64,000 nucleotides of DNA from Streptomyces sp. NBC_01353 (lineage in GTDB: Bacteria > Actinomycetota > Actinomycetes > Streptomycetales > Streptomycetaceae): assembly GCF_036237275.1 (NCBI RefSeq), contig NZ_CP108352.1, positions 1 through 64,000 of the forward strand, in the 5' to 3' direction. Positions 53,730-63,071 of this stretch are shown here, one piece after another. Numbering within the stretch: the stretch's first letter is position 1; every line of letters starts with the position of its first letter. Under the pieces are notes generated by a model. It worked only from the letters and a program-made list of their open reading frames with translations, made no database searches and had not been told where the DNA came from. A program made the position numbers and the translations under genes.

Positions 53730-54062
53730 GGCTCATCCGCGCACGACGTTGACCAGCGCGGCACCGATGGCGCCGACTGCCATGATCAGTATCGCCAGTC
53801 GTGTAGCGGCTGCAGCTTGCGGAGGCTGCCGGGTGTCAGGGCGCATCAGACGACTGCACGACGCGCATTCGGCGTCCTGATGGTCAGGCCGTTCGAGCCA
53901 ATAGGCACCCGTCAGTCCGGCGAACGAGGCAGCGGATTCGCTGTGGGGAGGAGTCACGTGTCGGACAACGACGATGCCTTGAGTCCGCGTCTGCCCGCGC
54001 CACGGACGTCACCGATTCGTTAGCCCACGGAAACCTGAAGTCAGGACGCTATGACCGTGACG
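53730..54062. repeat. Duplicated segment, copy 2
   Basis: This segment is closely similar to 23985-24297, with about 20 extra bases near 53775. It spans the small gene at 53733-53957 and about 100 bp upstream of it, ending at GACCGTGACG. Confidence 0.8.
53733..53957 (-). CDS. Small C-terminal-anchored protein with C-x-x-C (74 aa)
   Basis: A GTG at 53957 starts the product: TPPHSESAASFAGLTGAYWL, ERPDHQDAECASCSRLMRPD, then RLAILIMAVGAIGAALVNVV. It carries a CASC motif and one C-terminal membrane helix. No ribosome site is obvious. The same N-terminus is encoded in the decayed copy at 23985-24297, so the family recurs. Function unknown. Confidence 0.6.
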   Translation of the reverse strand: MTPPHSESAASFAGLTGAYWLERPDHQDAECASCSRLMRPDTRQPPQAAAATRLAILIMAVGAIGAALVNVVRG

Positions 54063-54517
54063 GCCCATGGCCTGGAGTATGCCCGCTGTTGCCGCGGGCC
54101 GGGATCCCGTGCGGATTGGGGCGCGCAAGCCAGTCCGACCATGGTCAGGGCTGCAGGGTCTCGGCTTCCTGAGGCGGGCTGGATCCGCATCCCGGGACAG
54201 CGCCGGTGAATGGTCAGGTACGCCATACCCCGCTTGCCCGCGACAAGACCGCGGGTGGAGCCGTGGGGCAGCCAGGCAAGGCTGCCTTCGCTCAGCGGAC
54301 ACGTTCCCTCGGAGGTGACCATCGTGCCGTCTCGGGCCACGACCAGCAGGAGTACGTCCAGGTCCTGCTCGGTGTGGGGGTCGACACTCCGTTCGGGCGG
54401 GATCCGGACGACATTGGCGTCGACCTGTCGGCCGGGCTCCGCCAGCCGCCACACCGCACCGGTAGTAGCCGGATCGAGCGTCTCCAGCGTTGCGGTCTCG
54501 AACAGAACCCGAGGCAT
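54041..54517 (-). CDS. Cupin-like protein
   Basis: From ATG 54517 (GGGGGT upstream) the product is 158 residues. It contains MPRVLFETATLETLDPATTG, AVWRLAEPGRQVDANVVRIPPERSVDPHTEQDLDVLLLVVARDGTMVTSEGTCPLSEGSLAWLPHGSTRGLVAG and AYLTIHRRCPGMRIQP, a small cupin beta-barrel. Only one of the two usual metal-site clusters (HTEQD) is evident, so metal binding is uncertain. The C-terminus runs into the duplicated segment, so its natural end may be lost. Confidence 0.75.
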   Translation of the reverse strand: MPRVLFETATLETLDPATTGAVWRLAEPGRQVDANVVRIPPERSVDPHTEQDLDVLLLVVARDGTMVTSEGTCPLSEGSLAWLPHGSTRGLVAGKRGMAYLTIHRRCPGMRIQPASGSRDPAALTMVGLACAPQSARDPGPRQQRAYSRPWAVTVIAS

Positions 54518-54654
54518 CGGACCCCCGTCTGCTGGGCCCCATGATTCTCCGTCTGCCACCATCACCCTGCCTCCGTCCGACGCGCCTTGCCCGCCCACCT
54601 GGCATAGGCCGGCCCTCCGCCGGAGTAGCGCCTGGCTTTGTAGGTGACTTTCGG

Positions 54655-54870
54655 GTTCTGGTGCCTCCAGGAGCCACCCTGTTGTTCACCGAAGGGCTCA
54701 TGGAGGCCCCGCCCATACCGTCGACGACGGCCTGGCCCGAACTTGCCGAACTCGCCATCGCCTACATCGGTCTGCCGCTACAGGAGTTCGTCGACACCCT
54801 GGCCGACCACCACCCCAGCGACGGCCAAGACGGCATGGCCATCCTCGCCCTGCGCAATCCGCGCACCTGA
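54655..54870 (+). pseudogene. SpoIIE phosphatase C-terminal fragment
   Basis: The translated end (VPPGATLLFTEGLMEAPPIPSTTAWPELAELAIAYIGLPLQEFVDTLADHHPSDGQDGMAILALR) corresponds to the last third of a SpoIIE/RsbU-type phosphatase (LFTEGLME is the YTDGLIE motif). No N-terminal part exists here. Confidence 0.82.
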
Positions 54871-55009
54871 GGTACCGAGCGCTTCAGCGCACGGTTCCCG
54901 CCGTACCTGGACCCCTCGTTCCCCATCGGTCTCGGCCGGTCCCGCCTGCGGGGACGGGAGGTTTGGTGCCAAGGTGAATTGAGTCCTACCGACCGGCAGA
55001 GGAGGAGCC

Positions 55010-55897
55010 ATGGCGGACGCCACGGAGCATCTGGGCCTCGGCAGGGTCGTCGTGGGTGTGGACGGATCGCCGTCCGCAAGCGCGGCGCTGGAGTGGGCGA
55101 CGGCAGAGGCCGTCCTACGGGGAAGCGGTCTGTGGCTCGTCCATGCGACCGGCAATGACGCACTATCCCGCACGGAGATCGACCGGAGCCGGCGAGCCGG
55201 CTTGGAACTGCTCGACCGGACCGCGGAGACGGTCGCCGCTCGCCACCCCGAACTGACCGTCGTCAAGGAACTCAGCGACGGCTCGCCCTCCGACAGTCTG
55301 CGCAGTGCCGCCTCGCTGAGCGGCACCATCGTCGTCGGGCACCGAGGTCGAGGCGGGTTCTCCTCCCTCCTCCTCGGATCTGTCGGCCTCGAGGTCACCG
55401 CCGGCGCCACCACACCGGTGGTCGTCGTGCGCGGGGCGGCCGAGCGTGCCGAATCCGGGGCCGTACTTGCGGCGGTCCGGGACGAGAACGACCTCGGCTG
55501 CGCACGAGCAGCGGCCCGCGAGGCCATGCTGCGCAGGGCACCCCTGAGGCTCCTGCACGTATGGGGCACGGCCCCGTACAACGGTGTACAGGCGGCACTG
55601 CGCAACGGTTCGCGTGAGAGCGCTGAGCACCTGGACGTGGTGCCCAACGTCGTCGAACGGCTCCATGAGGAATTCCCGGCGCTGAAGCTGCAGGCCGAAG
55701 GCGAGGGGAGCCGCAGCGTGCCCGGCGCGCTCGTAGAGGCGTCCCGAGACGCCGACCTTCTGGTCTGCGGTGGCCGGCGCTCGCCCGGATATCTCGGACC
55801 GACGCTCGGCAGAATCACGCTCAGCCTGGTGCAACACGCCCACTGCCCGGTGGAGCTCATCCCCCGGTATGGCCCCGGACACGGAAGCACATCGTGA
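55010..55897 (+). CDS. Universal stress protein, tandem USP domains
   Basis: A strong GAGGAGGAG precedes the ATG. The 295 residues hold two USP domains. The first: VVVGVDGSPSASAALEWATAEAV and GTIVVGHRGRGGFSSLLLGSVGLEVTAGATTPVVVVRG, with the ATP-binding G-2x-G-9x-G-(S/T) motif. The second is a degenerate domain (CARAAAREAMLRRAPLRLLHVWG..., DADLLVCGGRRSPGYLGPTLGRITLSLVQHAHCPVELIP). USPs respond to oxygen or redox stress in actinobacteria and often lie near central metabolism genes, as here. Confidence 0.93.
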   Translation: MADATEHLGLGRVVVGVDGSPSASAALEWATAEAVLRGSGLWLVHATGNDALSRTEIDRSRRAGLELLDRTAETVAARHPELTVVKELSDGSPSDSLRSAASLSGTIVVGHRGRGGFSSLLLGSVGLEVTAGATTPVVVVRGAAERAESGAVLAAVRDENDLGCARAAAREAMLRRAPLRLLHVWGTAPYNGVQAALRNGSRESAEHLDVVPNVVERLHEEFPALKLQAEGEGSRSVPGALVEASRDADLLVCGGRRSPGYLGPTLGRITLSLVQHAHCPVELIPRYGPGHGSTS

Positions 55898-56283
55898 CCA
55901 GCGCGGGGGAACACCGCGGCTCGTGTCGCCTCCGCCGGCATCGGCACCTCGCCCTGGCCCAGGCGTCCGACGAGCCTGCTGGGCGGCAGCCGGACTTCCG
56001 CGGCGTGGTCGCCCACGGCCCCGCGATGACACTCGACGACACGTCGCCCCTTGGCAGGCAGGCAGGGAGCGCTCCACGCCACGTCGCCTAGTGCACGACT
56101 GGCAGCCGAATGTAGCCGACACTGAGCCGGGCGCCGCGGGGTTCCGGAGCGCTGGTTTCCGGGTGTGAGGAGCTGTGATTGATCTCGGACGCCTGACTGG
56201 TCCGGACGACCCCTGGGTGGAATCCTCGCTTCGCCTGCGTCACTCGATCGAGTGAGGATTGTGGACCCTGTTCGGGGTAGCGG
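55898..56283. other. Intergenic region
   Basis: This 386-bp region separates the USP gene from the small gene at 56284 and holds no supported gene. Several ORFs on both strands are shadows. Confidence 0.4.
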
Positions 56284-56475
56284 GTGGGGGTCGCGGAGTC
56301 TGTTGAACCGGTTGTGCCGAGTGAGTTATGCCAGCTGATCGACGGGATCGTGTCGGCGGTGCGCGAGGGTGACGATGCCCGGGTGGGCGTGCTGCTCGAA
56401 CGCTTCGCCGACATGGCGGACGCGCGGGCGGTGTTCCTGCTGAGGCTGCGATTGCGCCAGGACATGGCGGAGTGA
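56284..56475 (+). CDS. Small hypothetical protein (63 aa)
   Basis: The product is predominantly helical: MGVAESVEPVVPSELCQLID, GIVSAVREGDDARVGVLLER, FADMADARAVFLLRLRLRQD. GGGTAGCGGG lies just upstream. No family is recognised. It converges on the end of the aconitase-phosphatase chimera with a 22-bp gap. Confidence 0.55.
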   Translation: MGVAESVEPVVPSELCQLIDGIVSAVREGDDARVGVLLERFADMADARAVFLLRLRLRQDMAE

Positions 56476-56497
56476 TCCCGGGGGTCTGGCCGCGGTG

Positions 56498-58072
56498 TCA
56501 GAGGCGGACGACGATCAGGGCGATGTCGTCGCGGGCGCCGCCGGCGACACCCAGGCGGGTCAGCAGGGCGTCGGCAAGGCGGTCGGGGCTCAGGCGGGCG
56601 TGGCCGGCGAGGGCGTCGGTGAGCTGGCGCAGGCCGACGTCGATGTCCTGGTCGCGGCGTTCGATAAGCCGGTCGGTATAGAGCACGAGGTTGTCGCTGG
56701 GGCTGTAGGGCAGGTCGGCCTGGGGGCGGGAGACGTGTTCGGGGGCGAGCGCCGAGCGGGGGGGGTCGGTGGCCTGGTCGAGCAGGTCGCAGGTGCCGTC
56801 GGGGTGCAGCAGGACGGGTGGGCGGTGGCCGGCGCTGCTGTAGGCGATCCGCTGTTGGCGGGTGTCGATGACGGCTTGGACGGCGGTGGTGGCCAGCGCG
56901 CCTTCGACCGAGCGGCCGCACAGCGCCGTGGGGCGAGGGGACAGGGGGATGCGGTCCTGGGGACGTTTGGGTCCGGCGATCGACGGGACGATCGCCGACA
57001 GGTCCACTTCGAGGGTCTGCGAGTAGTCGGGGGTGTGGCTGGGGTCGTGCCACAGTCCCTGCTCTTTGGCGTACGCCTCCACGAGGGCTACCTGGCCGGG
57101 GTCCCGGCCGGTGAGCCGCAGGTAGGAGAGGGTTTCGACGTCGATCGGGAAGATCGCGCAGGTGGCGCCGTACTCGGGGCTCATGTTGCCGATGGTGGCC
57201 CGAGTGGCCAGTGGCACTTCTGCCACACCGGGCCCGTAGAACTCCACGAAGGCGCCCACGACGCCGTGCTGTCGCAGCCGCTCGGCGATGGTCAGCACCA
57301 GATCGGTGGCGGTGCTCCCTTCGGGCAGCGCGCAGGTGAGGCGCACGCCCACGACCTTGGGGATGAGCATGCTTACCGGACGGCCGAGCATCGCGGCTTC
57401 CGCCTCGATGCCGCCCACCCCCCAGCCGAGCACGCCGAGTCCGTTGATCATGGGGGTGTGGGAATCGGTCCCGACCAGAGTGTCGGGGAAGGCCGTGCCG
57501 TCCTCGGCGAACACCACCCGGGCCAGGTGTTCCAGGTTGACCTGGTGGCAGATTCCGGTTCCAGGGGGAACGACGCGAAGGTTCCGCAGGGCGCTCTGCC
57601 CCCAGCGCAGGAACTGATAACGCTCCCGATTGCGCCGGTACTCGAGCTCCACGTTGCGGCTGAACGCCGCTGGGGAACCGAAGTGGTCGGCAATCACCGA
57701 GTGGTCGATCACCAGCTCCACGGGCCGCCGCGCGTCGATCAGCGCAGGGTCACCGCCGAGCGCAGCCATCGCCTCGCGCATCGCCACCAGATCCACGACG
57801 CGCGGCACCCCGGTGAAATCCTGCATCAGCACCCGCGCGGGGGTGAACTGCACCTCGGTCGCCAGTTCCGCCCCAGGGTCCCAACCGGCCAGCGCCGCGA
57901 TCTGGTCGGCGGTGACGGTGCCGCCGTCCTCATGGCGCAGCAGGTTCTCCAGCAGCACCTTCAGGCTGTACGGCAGCCGTTGTGAGCCGGGCAGGGCATC
58001 GAGCCGGTAGAGCGAGTAGGAGGTGTCATCGGCGTCGAGCGTGCCGCGGGCGGAGAAGCTGTCCACCGGCAT
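56498..58072 (-). CDS. Chimera: N-terminal aconitase fused in frame to a SpoIIE phosphatase C-terminus
   Basis: The 524-residue ORF starts with an AcnA-type aconitase N-terminus, residues 1 to about 378: [89 protein letters not shown], ending [13 protein letters not shown]. It then joins the second half of a SpoIIE-type phosphatase: [59 protein letters not shown]. The three cysteines that bind aconitase's iron-sulfur cluster lie beyond the junction and are absent, as is the phosphatase N-terminal metal site. YTDG is altered to YTDR. It probably arose by deletion between two genes. A G8 run (56758-56765) disturbs the frame at the phosphatase's DPPLG. Confidence 0.85.
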   Translation of the reverse strand: MPVDSFSARGTLDADDTSYSLYRLDALPGSQRLPYSLKVLLENLLRHEDGGTVTADQIAALAGWDPGAELATEVQFTPARVLMQDFTGVPRVVDLVAMREAMAALGGDPALIDARRPVELVIDHSVIADHFGSPAAFSRNVELEYRRNRERYQFLRWGQSALRNLRVVPPGTGICHQVNLEHLARVVFAEDGTAFPDTLVGTDSHTPMINGLGVLGWGVGGIEAEAAMLGRPVSMLIPKVVGVRLTCALPEGSTATDLVLTIAERLRQHGVVGAFVEFYGPGVAEVPLATRATIGNMSPEYGATCAIFPIDVETLSYLRLTGRDPGQVALVEAYAKEQGLWHDPSHTPDYSQTLEVDLSAIVPSIAGPKRPQDRIPLSPRPTALCGRSVEGALATTAVQAVIDTRQQRIAYSSAGHRPPVLLHPDGTCDLLDQATDPPRSALAPEHVSRPQADLPYSPSDNLVLYTDRLIERRDQDIDVGLRQLTDALAGHARLSPDRLADALLTRLGVAGGARDDIALIVVRL

Positions 58073-58380
58073 GGGCGGGCCTCCTCAGTACGGATCGGCA
58101 GTGGCCGACGTCGCGTGTCGGCGCCCACCGCGTCACATGGCGCTGGCCGTGTCGACGGGTTCGGTGCAGCCCGGCAGGGCAGCACCCGCCCGATGGGCGG
58201 AATCACGGTCAGTTTCGACCGCGGGTACCCGACCCGCAAATGGTGCGAACCCGGGAGCCCGGTGCAGGGATGTGAGGTGCGGTCGGCTTGTGAAGCCCGC
58301 CTGCGTGCCGAGAGGAGGGGTGATAGGACGGATGGGAGGCCTCGTCCGCGTTTGCGCGGAAGCGGCGAAGGAGATGCCGG
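58073..58380. other. Divergent promoter region
   Basis: This 308-bp gap lies between the divergent chimera gene and GAPDH and probably holds both promoters. No clear operator is seen. GAPDH's ribosome site is GAAGGAGATGCC. Confidence 0.45.
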
Positions 58381-59388
58381 ATGCCGAAGATCGCGATCAA
58401 TGGGCTCGGACGCATCGGACGGGCCGCGTTCAAGATTCTCCACGACCTCGACGGGGTTGAGGTAGCTGCGGTCAACGACCTGGTGACCGCCGAGAATCTG
58501 GCCTACTTGCTCACCCACGACACGGTCTACGGGCGCTACGGGAAGTCCGTCACCGCTACCGGTGACGCGCTGGTCGTCGACGGACGCACCGTTCCGCTGT
58601 ACAGCCGCCGCGATCCGGCCGAGCTGCCGTGGCGCGAGCTGGGAATCGACCTCGTCCTGGAATGCACGGGTGCCTTCCGGCGCGAGGAGGAACTGGCCCG
58701 GCACCTGTCCGCGGGCGCACGGTTCGTGATCCTCTCAGCGCCCGCCCGCACCGACACGATCGGCACCGTGGTCCACGGCGTGAACACCTCCCCGGCCGGG
58801 CAGCAGATCGTCTCCTGCGCGAGCTGCACGACCAACTGCATCACCCCGGTGATGGAGGTGATGGACCGCAGAATCGGCGTGGAGCGGGCCGTGATGACCA
58901 CGATCCACGCCTACACCTCCACCCAGCAGCTCATTGATGGGCCCAGCAAGGACTTCCGGCGCGGCCGGGCCGGGGCCGCCAACATGCTTCCCGCCTCCAC
59001 CGGCGCCGCCCTCGCGACCACCAAGGCACTCCCGGAGTTGGCCGACCGCTTCGACGGCGTCGCCGTCCGCATCCCGATCCCCGTCGGATCGATCGCCGAC
59101 ATCGTGCTCGTCACCGCCCGCCCGACGTCCACCGAGGAAGTGAACGACCTCTTCCGTGCGGAGGCCACCACCGACCGGTACCGCGGCATCCTCGGCGTGT
59201 CGGACGAGCCGATCGTCTCCAGCGACATCATCGGCGACTCCCGAGCCTCGATCATCGACGCGGCGATGACCCGGGTCGTGGACGGCACCCTGGTCAAAAT
59301 CATGAGCTGGTACGACAACGAGTGGGGCTTCACTCAACAGATGGTCCGCGAGGCGCTCTCCGTCGTCGGGGTCACACGCCCGCGGTGA
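58381..59388 (+). CDS. gap: Glyceraldehyde-3-phosphate dehydrogenase (type I)
   Basis: The 335-residue enzyme has all expected parts: INGLGRIGRAAFKIL (NAD fold), the active-site SCASCTTNCITP with catalytic Cys about residue 150, HAYTSTQQLIDGP, RAGAANMLPASTGAA, and the end WYDNEWGFTQQMV. It converts glyceraldehyde-3-phosphate to 1,3-bisphosphoglycerate. Arm copies in Streptomyces are usually second isozymes. Transaldolase follows 120 bp later on the same strand. GAAGGAGATGCC precedes the ATG. Confidence 0.97.
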   Translation: MPKIAINGLGRIGRAAFKILHDLDGVEVAAVNDLVTAENLAYLLTHDTVYGRYGKSVTATGDALVVDGRTVPLYSRRDPAELPWRELGIDLVLECTGAFRREEELARHLSAGARFVILSAPARTDTIGTVVHGVNTSPAGQQIVSCASCTTNCITPVMEVMDRRIGVERAVMTTIHAYTSTQQLIDGPSKDFRRGRAGAANMLPASTGAALATTKALPELADRFDGVAVRIPIPVGSIADIVLVTARPTSTEEVNDLFRAEATTDRYRGILGVSDEPIVSSDIIGDSRASIIDAAMTRVVDGTLVKIMSWYDNEWGFTQQMVREALSVVGVTRPR

Positions 59389-59508
59389 ATCGCTCCGCAG
59401 GCGCGCGGACCGACCGCCTCCCTTACTCACCCGGTGAAGGCCCGCCCCGCACGGGATCCGGGCGACACGTGGACGGCATAACCACGAGACGACGCAAGGG
59501 AGAAGATC

Positions 59509-60624
59509 ATGAGTGGCAACCTCGACCGGCTGGCCGCCGAAGGTGTGGCGGTCTGGCTCGATGATCTGAGCCGGGAGCGGCTGGCCGGTGGCGGGCTGGC
59601 CGACCTGGTGCGTGACCAGCGGGTGGTGGGGATCACCAGCAATCCGACGATCTTCGCCAAGGCGATCCGCTCGGGTGCCCGCTATGACGCACAGGTCGGT
59701 GACCTGGCCCGCCGCGGGGTGGGGGTCGAGGAAGCGGGCAGGGCGCTGACCGCGTTCGACGTGCGCTGGGCCTGCGACGTCCTGCGACCGGTGTACGAGG
59801 CCAGCGACGGAGTGGACGGCCGGGTGTCGCTCGAGGTGGACCCGCGCGTCGCGCACGACACGGCGGCGACGATCGCCGAGGCGAGGGCCCTGTGGTGGCT
59901 GGTGGACCGGCCGAACATGTTCGTGAAGATCCCCGCCACCCAGCCCGGCCTGGAGGCGATCAGCACCGCGCTCGGCGAAGGCATCAGCATCAACGTGACG
60001 CTGATCTTCTCCCTCGACCGCTACGACCAGGTGCTCCGCGCCTTCCTTGAGGGCATGACCCAAGCACGCGCGGCAGGGCGTGACCTGGCGTCCATCGCAT
60101 CCGTGGCGTCCTTCTTCGTCAGCCGCGTGGACACCGAGGTCGACTCCCGGCTGGACAAGATCGGCACCCCGGAGGCACTAGCGCTGCGCGGGCGGGCAGC
60201 GATCGCCAACGCGCGCCTGGCCTACCAGCACTTCGAGCAGGCCACCGCATCCCAGCAGTGGCAGACGCTGGCCGCGGCCGGGATGCGCCCCCAGCGCCCG
60301 CTGTGGGCCTCCACCGGGGTGAAGGACCCCGCCTACGCCGACACCCGCTACGTCGACGAGCTGGTGGCGCCCGGGGTGGTCAACACCATGCCGGAGCAGA
60401 CCCTGCGCGCGGTCGCCGACCACGGCCGCATCCAGGGCGACACCATCCACGGCACCTATGCGGCATCCCAGCAGTCCCTGGACGACCTCGAGGCTGTCGG
60501 AGTTTCCTACGACGACGTGGTACGGGTGCTGGAGAGCGAGGGCATCGCCAAGTTCACCGCCTCCGGCAACGAGCTGCTCGAGCAGCTGGAGACCGAACTG
60601 CACGCCAAGCGCCCGGCCGCCTGA
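59509..60624 (+). CDS. tal: Transaldolase
   Basis: The 371-residue protein is a Streptomyces-type transaldolase: [40 protein letters not shown] with the Schiff-base lysine, [46 protein letters not shown]. It carries out the three-carbon transfer of the pentose phosphate pathway. Beside GAPDH it forms a small carbon-metabolism block, possibly a unit. AAGGGAG precedes the ATG. Confidence 0.97.
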   Translation: MSGNLDRLAAEGVAVWLDDLSRERLAGGGLADLVRDQRVVGITSNPTIFAKAIRSGARYDAQVGDLARRGVGVEEAGRALTAFDVRWACDVLRPVYEASDGVDGRVSLEVDPRVAHDTAATIAEARALWWLVDRPNMFVKIPATQPGLEAISTALGEGISINVTLIFSLDRYDQVLRAFLEGMTQARAAGRDLASIASVASFFVSRVDTEVDSRLDKIGTPEALALRGRAAIANARLAYQHFEQATASQQWQTLAAAGMRPQRPLWASTGVKDPAYADTRYVDELVAPGVVNTMPEQTLRAVADHGRIQGDTIHGTYAASQQSLDDLEAVGVSYDDVVRVLESEGIAKFTASGNELLEQLETELHAKRPAA

Positions 60625-60823
60625 TGGGTCGCCCGGTCGTGGACCGGCCGCCCCAACGGCCGGCCTCTTGTGAGCGCGATCGGCAACACGCCGGGAAGGG
60701 ACCAACCGCGCGCAGTGCCCCGCCATGAAGGACGATAGTCCGGCCCCGTGCGTCGCCGACAGGGACCGGATCGCCAGGCGGACCGCCTCAACCTGCGGGC
60801 CGCCCGGGCAAAGGAGAGAGAGC

Positions 60824-62074
60824 ATGGCCACGAACGCGGCATTCGTGATCGTAGGAGCGAGCCTGGCTGGCGCGAAGGCAGCACAGACCCTCCGGGAGGA
60901 GAACTTCGACGGCCCCGTAGTGCTGCTCGGAGAGGAAAGCGAGCACCCGTACGAACGCCCGCCACTGTCGAAGGGGTATCTGCTCGGCAAGGACGAACGT
61001 GACACCGTCTATGTCCATCCTGCCCAGTGGTACCCCGAGCACGACGTCGACCTGCGCCTGGGAGCCACGGTCACCGCGATCGACCCCGCCGGACACGAGG
61101 TGACACTCGCAGACGGCAGCCGCATCGGCTACGAGAAGCTGCTCCTGACCACCGGCTCCTCGCCGCGCCGCCTGACCGTGCCCGGAGCCGATCTCGAGGC
61201 AGTCCACTACCTGCGCCGGCTCGCCGACAGCGACCGCATCAAAGAATCCTTCGCGTCCGCAACCCGCATCGTCGTGATCGGCGCCGGCTGGATCGGACTG
61301 GAGACCGCCGCCGCCGCCCGCGCGGCCGGCGTAGAGGTCACCGTGCTGGAGATGGCGGAGCTGCCGCTGCTGCGCGTGCTGGGCCGTGAGGTCTCCCAGA
61401 TCTTCGCCGACCTGCACACCGAACACGGGGTCGACCTGCGCTTCGGCGTACAGGTCGCCGAGATCACCGGCGCAGACGGCCGGGCGAATGGTGTGATGCT
61501 GGCCGACGGCAGCCGCATCGATGCCGACGCGGTCATCGTCGGAGTCGGCATCACCCCCAACACCCAGCTCGCCGACGCCGCCGGCCTGGAGGTCGACAAC
61601 GGCATCCGCGTCGACGCCCACCTGAGGACCTCGCACCCGGACATCTACGCCGCCGGCGACGTCGCCAACGCCTTTCATCCGTTGCTCGGGAAACATATCC
61701 GTGTCGAGCACTGGGCCAACGCCGTCAATCAGCCGCAAGTCGCAGCCAAGGCGATGCTCGGCCAGGACGTGGCCTACGACCGCGTTCCGTACTTCTTCAC
61801 CGACCAGTACGACCTGGGCATGGAGTACACCGGCTACGTCGAACCCGGCGGCTACGACAAGGTCGTCTTCCGCGGCCGAACGGACACCCGCGAGTTCATC
61901 GCCTTCTGGCTCGCCGAGGGGCGGGTGCTGGCCGGGATGAACGTCAACGTCTGGGACGTCACCGACCCGATCCGCGACCTCGTGACCTCCCGGCGCCCGG
62001 TCGACGCGAAGAGGCTCGCCGACTCCGACGTTCCCCTGGCACACTTTCTCGGACGCCCAGACACGACCGCATGA
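60824..62074 (+). CDS. FAD-dependent ferredoxin reductase-like oxidoreductase
   Basis: From ATG 60824 (GGAGAGAGAGC upstream) the product is 416 residues; the longer ORF (60725) is not supported. It contains FVIVGASLAGAKAAQTLREE (FAD), ERPPLSKGYL, LLTTGSSPRRL, RIVVIGAGWIGLETAAAARA (NAD), DAVIVGVGITPNTQLA, IYAAGDVANAFHP and a C-terminal reductase domain (HWANAVNQPQVAAKAML). It resembles ferredoxin/rubredoxin reductases, which pass electrons from NAD(P)H to small electron carriers. Its substrate partner is not in this window. Confidence 0.94.
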   Translation: MATNAAFVIVGASLAGAKAAQTLREENFDGPVVLLGEESEHPYERPPLSKGYLLGKDERDTVYVHPAQWYPEHDVDLRLGATVTAIDPAGHEVTLADGSRIGYEKLLLTTGSSPRRLTVPGADLEAVHYLRRLADSDRIKESFASATRIVVIGAGWIGLETAAAARAAGVEVTVLEMAELPLLRVLGREVSQIFADLHTEHGVDLRFGVQVAEITGADGRANGVMLADGSRIDADAVIVGVGITPNTQLADAAGLEVDNGIRVDAHLRTSHPDIYAAGDVANAFHPLLGKHIRVEHWANAVNQPQVAAKAMLGQDVAYDRVPYFFTDQYDLGMEYTGYVEPGGYDKVVFRGRTDTREFIAFWLAEGRVLAGMNVNVWDVTDPIRDLVTSRRPVDAKRLADSDVPLAHFLGRPDTTA

Positions 62075-62160
62075 TTCGGAGAAGTGCTGCTTGGAGAGGC
62101 CCTCCCACCGGCCCGGACAATCGCCGCTGAGGCACCTGTCGGCGACTCAGCGGTCGCGTG

Positions 62161-62649
62161 TCATGTCACTTCTTCAAGCTGTCCTGTAGCGACGTCTAGG
62201 ACGAACCCGCGTACGGATTCGCGGTGAGGAAGGTAGGGACTCGCCTTGATGCGGCTGATGGACCGACGTACGTCGACCTCCACGTCATGGAAGGATTCCT
62301 CCGGCCACAGGGGCCGGAGACCCGTCTCGCTGCGGATCGGCTCCTTGAGCGTGTAGCCGGGGTAGGTCAGCATTCGGCAGTCGGTGTGATGGATGAGGAT
62401 GATCTCGTTCGTTCCCAGCAATTGCTGGCTCACCGCCAGCGATCGGACGACGTCGTCCGTGATCACTCCCCCTGCGTTGCGAATCACGCTGGCCTCGCCA
62501 TCTTTCAGGCCGAGGAGGGCGTAGATGTTCAGCCGCGCATCCATGCAGGCCACTACGGCTACTTGCTGGGAGGGTTCCATCGGGAGGGGGCCGGTGAAGC
62601 GAGAGGCATAGGCCCGATTGTTCGCGAGGTACTGCTCGGTGACCGACAT
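62161..62649 (-). CDS. Beta-type carbonic anhydrase
   Basis: ATG 62649 has GGGAAAGG upstream and gives 162 residues; the extended ORF to 62976 is implausible. Zinc-site motifs are CMDARLNIYALLG, RNAGGVITDDVVRSLAVSQQLLG and ILIHHTDCRM (Cys/Asp-Arg, His and Cys). Only one domain is present, as in the shorter beta-CA subgroup. It hydrates CO2 to bicarbonate, linked to pH or carbon supply. It converges on the reductase gene with an 86-bp gap. Confidence 0.93.
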   Translation of the reverse strand: MSVTEQYLANNRAYASRFTGPLPMEPSQQVAVVACMDARLNIYALLGLKDGEASVIRNAGGVITDDVVRSLAVSQQLLGTNEIILIHHTDCRMLTYPGYTLKEPIRSETGLRPLWPEESFHDVEVDVRRSISRIKASPYLPHRESVRGFVLDVATGQLEEVT

Positions 62650-63071
62650 CTTCGCTGCCTTTCCCGCACTGGTCTTGGCACGAATGGGCGCTGACGCAGG
62701 CTTCTTCGGCTTTGCGCAGCCACCCGCCCGGCGTGAAGAGCTGTGCCAGCGGCCTGCTGGCCGGGCCACAGCCTGGGCGAGCACTGTGTTCCTCACTTCG
62801 ATGGTCGCCCCGAATACGCCCGCATACGACCTGCGCCACTTTGAGGCGGACACCACAGGGTCCGTGCCGGACAAGGCAGCAAGACGCCTTCTCGACCGCC
62901 GCATCCCGTGACAGCCAGCAAGGTCGCGGGACCGGGTGCGGGACCGCGTGCTCCAGGCGGGCTGCACACACGGCACCGACCAGTGCTGTGCTGTTCAGCC
63001 GCGGTTCTGCGTCGGGGCGGCACAGAGCCCGTCGCTTTGCGGCGGCGGGTGGGCCGGGGGAGCCTGGAGAG
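62650..63071. other. Intergenic region between divergent genes
   Basis: This 422-bp region lies between the carbonic anhydrase and the phosphatase at 63072. Minus-strand ORFs that cross it are extensions of the carbonic anhydrase frame and other shadows. No strong repeat is seen. Confidence 0.4.

Noticed and set aside
53211-54023. 270-aa plus-strand ORF
   Set aside because: Composition unlike a protein and it crosses a duplicated segment on the opposite strand.
56495-57985. 496-aa plus-strand ORF
   Set aside because: Antisense shadow of the aconitase-phosphatase chimera.
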